5,422 nt of DNA from Kocuria sp. (GTDB lineage Bacteria > Actinomycetota > Actinomycetes > Actinomycetales > Micrococcaceae). The notes beneath the pieces were generated by a model. It did no database searches. It was not told the origin of the DNA and saw only the letters and a list, made by a program, of their open reading frames with translations. The stretch lies in the NCBI GenBank assembly GCA_030453435.1, contig JAKDKI010000175.1, positions 1 through 5,422 of the forward strand, given 5' to 3'. Below are positions 1 through 5,422 of the stretch, piece by piece (the stretch's first letter is position 1; every line of letters begins with the position of its first letter). The translations under genes and the position numbers were made by a program.

Positions 1-126
1 CTCGACCCGCTTCCGGAACCCTTCGCCCCGCTCGTCCAGCCAGTCGCGGTAGGCCCTGCCGGATCGGCCGGGGACGAGGTCGAGGAGCCTGGCGGTGGGG
101 TGGTCTAGCCGCTGTGCAGCCCGGAG
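1..126 (-). pseudogene. ISL3-family transposase fragment, 5'-truncated and running off the left edge
   Basis: The minus strand is open from 126 to 1 and encodes 42 residues containing RLLDLVPGRSGRAYRDWL followed by DERGEGFRKRVE. This resembles the middle of ISL3-family DDE transposases, which typically read RLLD-(L/M)-V-(P/E)-GRS, then a WL..R stretch and a VE just before the LDPF/MDGF catalytic segment. That catalytic Asp would lie beyond the window edge. Directly upstream in this frame is a TAG stop at 127-129, and the bases between it and the regulator gene do not encode the expected N-terminal zinc-binding and HTH part. The gene is therefore truncated or frameshifted and should be inactive unless a frameshift hides the rest. 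The assignment rests on remembered family motifs over a short stretch, so it is fairly likely but not certain. Confidence 0.55.
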
Positions 127-182
127 CTACGCGGCACGGACCTGTAGGACATCCCATTACGGCGACGTAGTTCTCGTGATTC

Positions 183-204
183 GATGGCCGGTAAGCCGGC
201 CATC
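183..204 (-). terminator. Perfect 9-bp hairpin downstream of the IclR gene, candidate terminator
   Basis: GATGGCCGG (183-191) and CCGGCCATC (196-204) are perfect reverse complements around a 4-base loop, TAAG. The hairpin starts 28 bases past the stop codon of the leftward regulator gene, where a transcription terminator would be expected. Neither side carries a T-run, so a classical rho-independent terminator is not shown. Actinobacterial terminators often lack U-tails, which keeps the assignment possible. It could also be a protein-binding palindrome or a relic of the neighbouring insertion sequence. Confidence 0.4.
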
Positions 205-232
205 TGTAAAGCCCCATATGTGGCCGTCCCAA

Positions 233-1009
233 CTACACACTCCGTCCGAGTTCACGTCCGATGGCTTGGGCGGCTTGTCGCACGACAGGCACGAGGGACT
301 GCATGCGCTGCGCGGGCATATAGGGTTGCGTGGCCGCGACGCTGACGGCGGCGACGATGGTTCCTCGGGCGTCTCGGATCGGGGCTGCGACGCATCGGAT
401 GCCGGGTTCGTTCTCCTCCAGGTCCAGCGTGCTGTCCTCGGCAGCGTAATTGTGCATTAACTTGATGAACCCGGCAAGCTCGCCCGGGGAGTGCGCCCCT
501 AGGTGTTCTGTGGCGTACTGATCGGCCCATCGATGCTGCTGATCCAGTAGAAGGGATTTGCCAATGCCTGTCCGGGTCATCGGCATGCGCAGGCCGATGC
601 GTGAACGCATTTCGGCCCCGCGTGATCCCGGGATTTTGTCGAGGTAGAGCACTTCCCCGGCGTCCTCTACCGCCAGGTGCACGGTGTCCTTAACCGTGTT
701 TGATAGGCGCTCCAAAATTGGGCGGGCCAAAATTGGCAACGGGTTCTGGTGAAGCGATCGGAAACCGTAGTCGATGAGCTGCGGGCCGAGTGTGTATGAG
801 CTGCCGTTGACCACCCGAACGAATCCTCTGAGCTCCAGCAACTGGATCAGGCGATGAGCGGTGCTGCGGCCGACGCCAGTTGCTTCCACGACAGTCTTGA
901 GATCGTGGGCACCTTCAGCGACGGCTTGGAGGACGTCGAGACCACGGGCCAGGGTGCGAGTTCCCTGAGGCACGGGAGGGGGTAGAGACAGGTCGTTGTC
1001 GGATGTCAC
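233..1009 (-). CDS. IclR-family transcriptional regulator, probable regulator of the dgo operon
   Basis: This 258-residue protein has normal IclR-family length and domain order. An N-terminal winged helix-turn-helix spans about residues 16-78; the recognition helix lies around GVGRSTAHRLIQLLE (45-59) and the wing around SSYTLGPQL. The C-terminal effector domain covers about 88-255, with the family signatures TGIGKSLL (147-154) and D.EE..PGIRCVAAPIRD (196-213, including Cys206). The start is a GTG at 1009; no in-frame ATG precedes the HTH, and there is no Shine-Dalgarno sequence upstream. A TATACT hexamer ends 7 bases before the GTG, which fits leaderless transcription. The gene is divergent from dgoK with a gap of about 110 bases, the usual layout for a local regulator. 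I infer that it controls dgoKADT and perhaps itself in response to galactonate or a pathway intermediate; the sequence does not reveal the ligand or whether it represses or activates. Confidence 0.9.
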   Translation of the reverse strand: MTSDNDLSLPPPVPQGTRTLARGLDVLQAVAEGAHDLKTVVEATGVGRSTAHRLIQLLELRGFVRVVNGSSYTLGPQLIDYGFRSLHQNPLPILARPILERLSNTVKDTVHLAVEDAGEVLYLDKIPGSRGAEMRSRIGLRMPMTRTGIGKSLLLDQQHRWADQYATEHLGAHSPGELAGFIKLMHNYAAEDSTLDLEENEPGIRCVAAPIRDARGTIVAAVSVAATQPYMPAQRMQSLVPVVRQAAQAIGRELGRSV

Positions 1010-1022
1010 GAAGGAAAGTATA
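1010..1022 (-). promoter_or_regulatory. Candidate leaderless promoter (-10 box TATACT) of the IclR gene
   Basis: Read on the minus strand, 1022-1017 is TATACT, a 5/6 match to the -10 consensus TATAAT. Seven bases, TTCCTTC, separate it from the GTG at 1009. That spacing places the transcription start on or next to the G of GTG, the standard geometry of leaderless actinobacterial mRNAs, and agrees with the absence of a ribosome-binding site. No convincing -35 TTGACA-like hexamer is visible 16-18 bases upstream, so the promoter may be weak or activator-dependent. Confidence 0.42.
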
Positions 1023-1053
1023 GAAGGAGGCCGTCGTCCGTTCCTGCGGTCCT

Positions 1054-1103
1054 ATGAAACTAGTTATCCCTATATATACAACAATGATGGACATAGTGGG
1101 ATA
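1054..1103 (+). promoter_or_regulatory. AT-rich divergent promoter/operator region of the dgoKADT operon
   Basis: This is the most AT-rich stretch between the two divergent genes. TATATATACA (1071-1080) offers -10-like hexamers that would start transcription near 1084-1087. Around it lie a perfect 8-bp palindrome, AACTAGTT (1058-1065), and an inverted pair, TATCCC (1065-1070) and GGGATA (1098-1103), whose centres are 33 bases apart (about three helical turns). A regulator bound there would sit on the putative promoter. No good -35 box is seen. The location and AT content are observed; the promoter and operator roles are inferred. Confidence 0.35.
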
Positions 1104-1122
1104 TTTGCGGGACGCTGCTGCT

Positions 1123-2166
1123 GTGACTCAAATCTCCCCCAGCTTGCCCCGTTCTCCCACCTCGGATCATCCCCGACTCATCGCCCTGGATTGGGGGACC
1201 ACTTCCGCACGGGCTTACTTACTCGATGACGCAGGAACGATCTTGCGCACTGGACCCGCTGGCCGAGGCATTCTCACGGTCACGGAACGGGCAACGACCG
1301 CGGAGGACCGTTGCACTGCGTTCGAGGAAGAGTTCGAGCGGATGTGCGGGGCCTGGTTGGACGAGCACCCACAGATACCCGTTCTGGCCAGTGGGATGGT
1401 GGGCAGTAACCAAGGATGGGTCGACGTGCCTTACCAGCACCTGCCGCAAGATCTGACTTCCCTGGCCAATGCGCTGGTCGAAGTCCCCAGCCAACGTGGG
1501 CGAGTGCACATCGTGCCAGGCCTATTGGACGACGGAGAGCTACCCCAGGTGATGCGTGGGGAGGAAACGCAGATCTTGGGCGTATTGGAGAGAACAGCCG
1601 CTGTCGATGACGGTAATGGCCCCACCGAAAGAGTTGTCGTGCTTCCGGGGACCCACACGAAATGGGTGCGCGTCCAGGGAATCGACGTCGTCGATTTCCT
1701 CACCAGCATGACCGGGGAGATTTACGGGCTCCTTACCCGGCACAGCATCTTGGCCCGACTTGCCCACCAGCCCGAGACACCCGACCTGGGTGCATTCGAC
1801 CGTGGCATCCAGACGTCGCTGAAAGCCGGCACGGAGGGCGCGATCCTGGCCACTCTCTTCACGGCACGAACCTTGCCACTGACCGGGCGCATGCCAGCTG
1901 AGCAGGTGAACGACTACATCTCCGGGCTCATGATCGGCGCTGAGATCGCCTCCTGTGTCGACGGCTGGTTGTCCGCGGGGTCCGACACCCGATCGACACA
2001 GGTGCTGCTGTGCGGGGAGGCGGAGCTGTGCCGGCGGTACCAACGCGCCCTGCAGCAGCTCAACATCGACGCCTCGGTGGTGGCAGGCGACGTTGTCGCC
2101 CACGGCCTGTGGCGCATCGCATTATCTGCAGGGCTCCTCAAGCATCCGATGGAAGGAAAAGCATGA
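1123..2166 (+). CDS. dgoK: 2-dehydro-3-deoxygalactonokinase
   Basis: DgoK phosphorylates 2-dehydro-3-deoxy-D-galactonate at C6 with ATP, giving the substrate of the next enzyme; it is cytoplasmic. DGOK-family (ASKHA fold) motifs appear in order: the phosphate-1 loop IALDWGTTS near residues 20-28, ASGMVGSNQGW (89-99), MRGEETQ (144-150), LPGTHTKW (174-181), SMTGE (195-199) and SGLMIGAE (267-274). From GTG 1123 the protein has 347 residues, longer than the 292 of E. coli DgoK; part of the excess is N-terminal. The start is uncertain. ATG 1054 (370 aa) would translate the AT-rich promoter-like stretch with ATA and CTA codons; ATG 1084 or 1087 could be leaderless starts from the TATATATACA box; GTG 1123 has only a weak GCGGGA upstream but begins close to the conserved core. 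The stop overlaps the dgoA start by 4 bp (ATGA), indicating translational coupling. Confidence 0.88.
   Translation: MTQISPSLPRSPTSDHPRLIALDWGTTSARAYLLDDAGTILRTGPAGRGILTVTERATTAEDRCTAFEEEFERMCGAWLDEHPQIPVLASGMVGSNQGWVDVPYQHLPQDLTSLANALVEVPSQRGRVHIVPGLLDDGELPQVMRGEETQILGVLERTAAVDDGNGPTERVVVLPGTHTKWVRVQGIDVVDFLTSMTGEIYGLLTRHSILARLAHQPETPDLGAFDRGIQTSLKAGTEGAILATLFTARTLPLTGRMPAEQVNDYISGLMIGAEIASCVDGWLSAGSDTRSTQVLLCGEAELCRRYQRALQQLNIDASVVAGDVVAHGLWRIALSAGLLKHPMEGKA
2153..2157 (+). promoter_or_regulatory. Ribosome-binding site of dgoA
   Basis: AAGGA lies 5 bases before ATG 2163, inside the last codons of dgoK. It fixes the dgoA start at 2163, although the frame is open for a further 153 bases upstream (to 2010) inside dgoK. 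Confidence 0.7.
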
Positions 2167-2789
2167 ACCACACACCGACTGGCCTCGTGGCCATCCTGCG
2201 CGGCCTCACCCCCCGGGAAGCCCCCGGGGTCGGGCAACAGCTTTATGAGGCAGGCTTCCGCGCTCTGGAAGTCCCCCTCAATTCCCCAGATCCCCTGACC
2301 TCCATCAGCCTTCTTCGCGAAAACCTCCCTCAGAACTGCGCGGTGGGAGCGGGAACGGTGCTGACTGTGGAAGAAGTCCACGCAGCCCACGCAGCGGGAT
2401 CCGGCATCGTCGTCTCCCCAACCGTGGATCCGGAGGTGATCGCCGAAACCGTCCGCCTTGGAATGCGCAGTTATCCCGGCGTGACCACGCCCACCGAAGC
2501 CTTCACTGCAGTGAAAGCCGGAGCCCGCAGCCTAAAGCTGTTTCCCTCCGACGCGGTCGGAATATCCGGTATGAAGGCGTGGCAGGCAGTGCTGCCAAAA
2601 GACATCGAGTTTCTCCCCGTCGGTGGGATTGACGCCAGCAACCTGGGGGCATGGGTGACAGCAGGCGCCTCCGGGGCAGGCATCGGTTCGTCACTCTACA
2701 AACCAGGAATCACCGTGGAAGACCTATCATCCCGTGCCGTCGCCCTCATTCAGGCATGGCGGTCAGCGACCGGCAACGACGAGAAGTAA
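2163..2789 (+). CDS. dgoA: 2-dehydro-3-deoxy-6-phosphogalactonate aldolase
   Basis: This class I aldolase cleaves 2-dehydro-3-deoxy-6-phospho-D-galactonate to pyruvate and D-glyceraldehyde 3-phosphate in the cytoplasm. The 208-residue product matches the KDPG/KDPGal aldolase (Eda/DgoA) family in length (E. coli DgoA is 205). Visible active-site elements are AILRGLTP (Arg13), LEVPLNSP (Glu36), GAGTVL (62-67), [11 protein letters not shown] (104-114) and SLKLFPS with the Schiff-base Lys125, followed by the phosphate-binding VGGI and GAGIGSSLY. Val153 in LPVGGI sits where E. coli DgoA has Val and Eda has Thr; this position is tied to sugar-acid stereospecificity, so it favours the galactonate enzyme over a KDPG aldolase. 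Strong resemblance to E. coli DgoA and the operon context support the call. The start is set by an AAGGA site and the ATGA overlap with dgoK; 13 bases separate its stop from dgoD. Confidence 0.92.
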   Translation: MNHTPTGLVAILRGLTPREAPGVGQQLYEAGFRALEVPLNSPDPLTSISLLRENLPQNCAVGAGTVLTVEEVHAAHAAGSGIVVSPTVDPEVIAETVRLGMRSYPGVTTPTEAFTAVKAGARSLKLFPSDAVGISGMKAWQAVLPKDIEFLPVGGIDASNLGAWVTAGASGAGIGSSLYKPGITVEDLSSRAVALIQAWRSATGNDEK

Positions 2790-2792
2790 GCA

Positions 2793-2797
2793 AGGAG
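2793..2797 (+). promoter_or_regulatory. Ribosome-binding site of dgoD
   Basis: AGGAG (within AAGGAGAT) is spaced 5 bases from ATG 2803. It selects this ATG over an in-frame upstream start at 2734 that would add 23 residues overlapping dgoA. The family N-terminus MKIT begins exactly here. Confidence 0.8.
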
Positions 2798-2802
2798 ATC
2801 AC

Positions 2803-3951
2803 ATGAAAATCACCCAAGTAACTACCTACACCGTTCCGCCCCGCTGGTTGTTCGTGAGGATCGAGACCGACGAGGGCGTCGTGGGCTGGGGCGAACCGGT
2901 CATCGAGGGACGAGCAGCCACCGTGGCTGCCGCCGTCGAGGAACTCTCGGATTACCTGATCGGGCAGGACCCCCGCAACATCGAGGACCTATGGACCGTG
3001 CTGTACCGTGGCGGGTTCTACCGCGGCGGGCCCATCATGATGAGCGCCCTGGCCGGCATCGACCAGGCTCTGTGGGACATTAAGGGCAAGGCCCTGGAGG
3101 TGCCTGTCCACGAGCTGCTCGGCGGCAAGGTCCGCGACCGCATCCGCGTCTACTCTTGGATCGGCGGGGACCGCCCCACCGAGACCGCCGCCGCTGCCCG
3201 GGCCGCCGTCGAGCGAGGCTTCAGCGCAGTGAAGATGAACGGCACCGCGGAGCTGCAGTACGTTGACAGCTGGGACAAGGTCGACCTGTGCTTAGAGAGC
3301 GTGCGGGCGGTACGCGAAGCTGTTGGACCCGACATCGGCATCGGGGTGGACTTCCACGGACGCGTGCACAAGCCCATGGCCAAGGTGCTGCTGCGCGAAC
3401 TTGAGCCCCACAAGCTGATGTTCATCGAGGAGCCCGTCCTCAGCGAGCACGTCAAAAGCTTCCTCGACCCCCTGCGCAACACTTCCACGCCCATCGCCCT
3501 GGGTGAGCGGCTATTCTCCCGCTGGGACTTCAAGGACGTCCTGGCCTCTGGCGCCGTGGACATCATCCAGCCCGATCCCTCCCACTGCGGCGGCATCACC
3601 GAGGCCCGCAAGATCGCCCACATGGCCGAGGCTTACGACGTCGCCCTGGCCCTGCACTGCCCCCTTGGCCCCATCGCGCTAGCGGCATGCCTGCAGATCG
3701 ACGCCGGGTGCTACAACGCCTTTATCCAGGAGCAGAGCCTGGGCATCCACTACAACCAGAGCAACGACCTGCTGGACTACCTGAGCGACCCGTCGGTCTT
3801 CGACTATGACGAGGGCATGGTTCTTATTCCCACGGAGCCCGGACTGGGCATCGAGGTCAACGAGGACTACGTCCAGGAACGGGCCCGCGAGGGCCACCGC
3901 TGGCGCAATCCGATCTGGCGCCACGCCGACGGCTCCTTCGCAGAATGGTGA
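2803..3951 (+). CDS. dgoD: D-galactonate dehydratase
   Basis: DgoD dehydrates D-galactonate to 2-dehydro-3-deoxy-D-galactonate, the first intracellular step. It belongs to the mandelate racemase subgroup of the enolase superfamily and needs Mg2+. The protein has 382 residues, the same as E. coli DgoD, and aligns almost without gaps. The N-terminal capping domain (about 1-125) includes the WGEPVIEGR and FYRGGPI segments; the C-terminal TIM barrel carries metal ligands Asp183, Glu209 and Glu235, general acid/base His185 (VDFHGRV) and His285 (LHCPLGP), and Asp258, the partner of His285. The C-terminus [16 protein letters not shown] is also typical. All catalytic residues fall at the same numbers as in E. 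coli, so activity on galactonate is very likely. Codons are strongly G/C-ending, more so than in dgoK and dgoA. Its stop TGA lies 4 bases before the dgoT start. Confidence 0.96.
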   Translation: MKITQVTTYTVPPRWLFVRIETDEGVVGWGEPVIEGRAATVAAAVEELSDYLIGQDPRNIEDLWTVLYRGGFYRGGPIMMSALAGIDQALWDIKGKALEVPVHELLGGKVRDRIRVYSWIGGDRPTETAAAARAAVERGFSAVKMNGTAELQYVDSWDKVDLCLESVRAVREAVGPDIGIGVDFHGRVHKPMAKVLLRELEPHKLMFIEEPVLSEHVKSFLDPLRNTSTPIALGERLFSRWDFKDVLASGAVDIIQPDPSHCGGITEARKIAHMAEAYDVALALHCPLGPIALAACLQIDAGCYNAFIQEQSLGIHYNQSNDLLDYLSDPSVFDYDEGMVLIPTEPGLGIEVNEDYVQERAREGHRWRNPIWRHADGSFAEW

Positions 3952-3955
3952 ACTC

Positions 3956-5284
3956 ATGACGACCTCTATCAACAACTCGACTGTGGGCACCGACCAGCCG
4001 CGTTCCCGCGCACGCTTTCTCATCATGGTGATGCTGTTCATCACCGTGGTCATCAACTACATGGACCGGTCGAATCTGTCCGTGGCCGCACCAGCCATCG
4101 CCGACGAGTTCGGTCTCAGCACAGCCCAGCAGGGCCTGATCCTCTCCGCGTTCGGTTGGACCTACGCGGCCATGCAGATCCCCGGCGGCTGGCTCGTTGA
4201 CAAGGTACGGCCACGCGTGCTGTACCCGCTTTGTCTGATCTTCTGGTCCCTGGCCACGGTCTTCATGGGCATGGCTGGCAGCTTCGTGGCGCTGTTCGTG
4301 CTGCGCCTGGCCGTGGGCGTGTTCGAAGCCCCCGCCTACCCCATCAACAACAAGGTCGCCACCAGCTGGTTCCCCGAGAAGGAACGCGCCACCGCCATCG
4401 GCTTCTACACCTCCGGGCAGTTCATTGGCCTGGCGCTGCTGACACCCGTGCTGATCTGGCTGCAGCACACCTTCAGCTGGCATTGGGTGTTCATCGCCAC
4501 CGGGCTCGTCGGCATTGTCTGGGGAGTCATCTGGTACATCTTCTACCGCACCCCCCGGGAACACCGCCTCGCCAACGACGCTGAAGTCCAGTACATCCGC
4601 GATGGCGGAGGACTGGTCGACCTAGAAGAGTCAGGAGCTCAGACTCCTCAGAAGCTTTCCTGGGCCAACCTGGGTGTGGTCCTGGGGCACCGGAAGCTGT
4701 GGGGAATCTACCTTGGCCAGTTCTGCCTCACCTCCACCCTGTGGTTTTTCCTCACCTGGTTCCCCACCTACCTGGTGGACTACCGCGGGATGGATTACAT
4801 CAAGACCGGGTTTCTGGCCTCCCTACCCTTCGTCGCGGCCCTGGTCGGGGTGTTGCTCAGCGGTGTCTTCTCCGATTTCCTCGTCCGCCGCGGAGCAACG
4901 CTGGGCATGGCCCGGAAGCTGCCGATCATCACCGGCCTCCTGCTGTCCATGGCCATGATCGGCGCCAACTTCACCGACAGCACGGGATGGGTCATCGCCT
5001 TCATGTCCCTCGCCTTCTTCGGAAACGGTCTGGCCTCGATCACCTGGTCCCTCGTCTCCGCGCTGGCACCGATGCGGCTGATCGGCCTCACCGGAGGAAT
5101 GTTCAACTTCATCGGCAACCTGTCCTCCATCGCCACCCCGATCGTGATCGGCCTGCTCATCACCGAGACCAGCTTCGCCCCAGCATTCGTCTACATGACC
5201 GTCATCGCGGCCCTGGGCGTGCTGTCCTACGTTCTGCTCGTTGGGAAGGTGGAACGAGTCCAAGAGCGCGAGTTCACTGCCTGA
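3956..5284 (+). CDS. dgoT: MFS D-galactonate:proton symporter
   Basis: This 442-residue inner-membrane protein belongs to the anion:cation symporter family of the major facilitator superfamily and closely resembles E. coli DgoT, which imports D-galactonate with protons. About 12 hydrophobic segments are visible, in two halves joined by a hydrophilic loop (about 197-245) that contains YIRDGGGLVD, as in E. coli. TM1 has NYMDRSNL with Asp37 and Arg38; TM4 has GVFEAPAYPINN with Glu124. Both acidic positions correspond to the proton- and substrate-coupling residues of DgoT. FYTSGQFIGLA, STLWFFLTWFP, FFGNG.ASITWSLVSALAPMRLIGLTGG and the LSYVLLVG end are nearly identical to the family. The start is ATG 3956, 4 bases after the dgoD stop, with only a weak GGTGA site, so translation is probably coupled to dgoD. 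Family members also carry glucarate, galactarate or hexuronates, but neighbours and motifs favour galactonate. Confidence 0.93.
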   Translation: MTTSINNSTVGTDQPRSRARFLIMVMLFITVVINYMDRSNLSVAAPAIADEFGLSTAQQGLILSAFGWTYAAMQIPGGWLVDKVRPRVLYPLCLIFWSLATVFMGMAGSFVALFVLRLAVGVFEAPAYPINNKVATSWFPEKERATAIGFYTSGQFIGLALLTPVLIWLQHTFSWHWVFIATGLVGIVWGVIWYIFYRTPREHRLANDAEVQYIRDGGGLVDLEESGAQTPQKLSWANLGVVLGHRKLWGIYLGQFCLTSTLWFFLTWFPTYLVDYRGMDYIKTGFLASLPFVAALVGVLLSGVFSDFLVRRGATLGMARKLPIITGLLLSMAMIGANFTDSTGWVIAFMSLAFFGNGLASITWSLVSALAPMRLIGLTGGMFNFIGNLSSIATPIVIGLLITETSFAPAFVYMTVIAALGVLSYVLLVGKVERVQEREFTA

Positions 5285-5311
5285 AGTTCGACCAATGAGC
5301 AGAAGCCGTAC

Positions 5312-5353
5312 AACGCTGCTGATCTAGCGTCATCGACGTCAGCTCGGCGTTTT
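5312..5353 (+). terminator. Candidate rho-independent terminator of the dgo operon
   Basis: A stepped hairpin can be drawn 28 bases after the dgoT stop. AACGC (5312-5316) pairs with GCGTT (5347-5351), CTGA (5319-5322) pairs with TCAG (5339-5342), and CGTC (5328-5331) pairs with GACG (5335-5338) around an ATC loop. A short T-run, TTTT (5350-5353), overlaps and follows the base of the stem. The bulges (TG/CTCG, TCTAG) weaken it. Position right after the last operon gene supports the role. Confidence 0.42.
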
Positions 5354-5365
5354 ACACCACACACC

Positions 5366-5380
5366 TTTTGTGTGACAAAA
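5366..5380. promoter_or_regulatory. 15-bp palindrome resembling a GntR/FCD-type operator
   Basis: TTTTGT and ACAAAA flank a 3-base centre, GTG, giving a perfect 6-bp inverted repeat. The core, 5368-5378, fits the T-N-G-T-NNN-A-C-N-A pattern of FadR-subfamily GntR operators. It lies downstream of dgoT, so it would serve a gene beyond the right edge. It may instead be part of a larger imperfect hairpin in which CTCGG (5343-5347) pairs with CCGAG (5382-5386). No regulator for it is visible in the window. Confidence 0.28.
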
Positions 5381-5422
5381 ACCGAGTCCGATCTGTCGAT
5401 GAATCAGTACACAGCTCAGAAA

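Noticed and set aside
95..460. Plus-strand open frame of 121 codons
   Set aside because: It overlaps the IS remnant, the hairpin and the antisense of the IclR effector domain; the translation has no recognisable motif and no good ribosome-binding site.
996..1229. Plus-strand open frame preceded or crossed by a strong AGAAGGAGG sequence
   Set aside because: It starts at TTG inside the regulator gene, runs through the promoter region and ends inside dgoK in another frame. The AGAAGGAGG is not suitably spaced from any start codon in the dgoK frame and overlaps the minus-strand -10 region.
1540..2103. Long antisense open frame (187 codons) inside dgoK
   Set aside because: It is a shadow of high-GC codon bias opposite dgoK, with no family motif and no promoter or ribosome-binding site.
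2734..2802. Upstream-extended start for dgoD
   Set aside because: It would add 23 residues overlapping dgoA that are absent from the family; ATG 2803 has an ideally spaced AGGAG and matches the E. coli N-terminus.
3857..5263. Antisense and alternate-frame open stretches across dgoT
   Set aside because: Their composition (Gly/Glu/Asp/His/Gln-rich) is what a high-GC membrane-protein gene gives when read antisense, and the sense frame is unmistakably DgoT.
1..5422. CRISPR arrays, tRNA or rRNA genes, riboswitches, toxin-antitoxin pairs or phage defence genes
   Set aside because: No regularly spaced repeats, tRNA cloverleaf, rRNA-like sequence or defence-type proteins were seen; the intergenic spaces are all under about 150 bases.

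Overview
The window is moderately GC-rich with AT-rich intergenic patches. It suggests an actinobacterium (Actinomycetota): the catabolic genes use mostly C or G at third codon positions, the regulator appears to be read from a leaderless GTG start, and the left edge carries a remnant of an ISL3-type transposase like those common in this phylum. The genus cannot be fixed from this stretch.

Layout, left to right. Positions 1-126 (minus strand) hold part of a broken ISL3-family transposase that continues beyond the left edge. Positions 127-232 have no gene but contain a perfect 9-bp hairpin just past the end of the next gene. Positions 235-1009 (minus) encode an IclR-family regulator. A divergent promoter region (about 1010-1122) separates it from a four-gene plus-strand operon: dgoK (about 1123-2166), dgoA (2163-2789), dgoD (2803-3951) and dgoT (3956-5284). 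The genes overlap by 4 bp or are separated by 13 bp and 4 bp. The last 138 bases hold a terminator-like hairpin and a GntR-operator-like palindrome, with no complete gene.

The operon encodes a complete D-galactonate uptake and breakdown route. DgoT imports galactonate with protons. DgoD dehydrates it to 2-dehydro-3-deoxy-D-galactonate. DgoK phosphorylates that at C6 with ATP. DgoA cleaves the phosphorylated product to pyruvate and D-glyceraldehyde 3-phosphate. The gene order K-A-D-T is the same as in the Escherichia coli dgo operon, but the regulator is a divergent IclR-type protein instead of the GntR-type DgoR. There is no galactose dehydrogenase or lactonase here, so the cluster looks built for external galactonate or for galactonate made elsewhere in the cell.

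I see no undescribed system. The points worth a second look are the regulator swap, the promoter and operator architecture between iclR and dgoK, a step in third-position GC between dgoA and dgoD, and the palindrome after dgoT.
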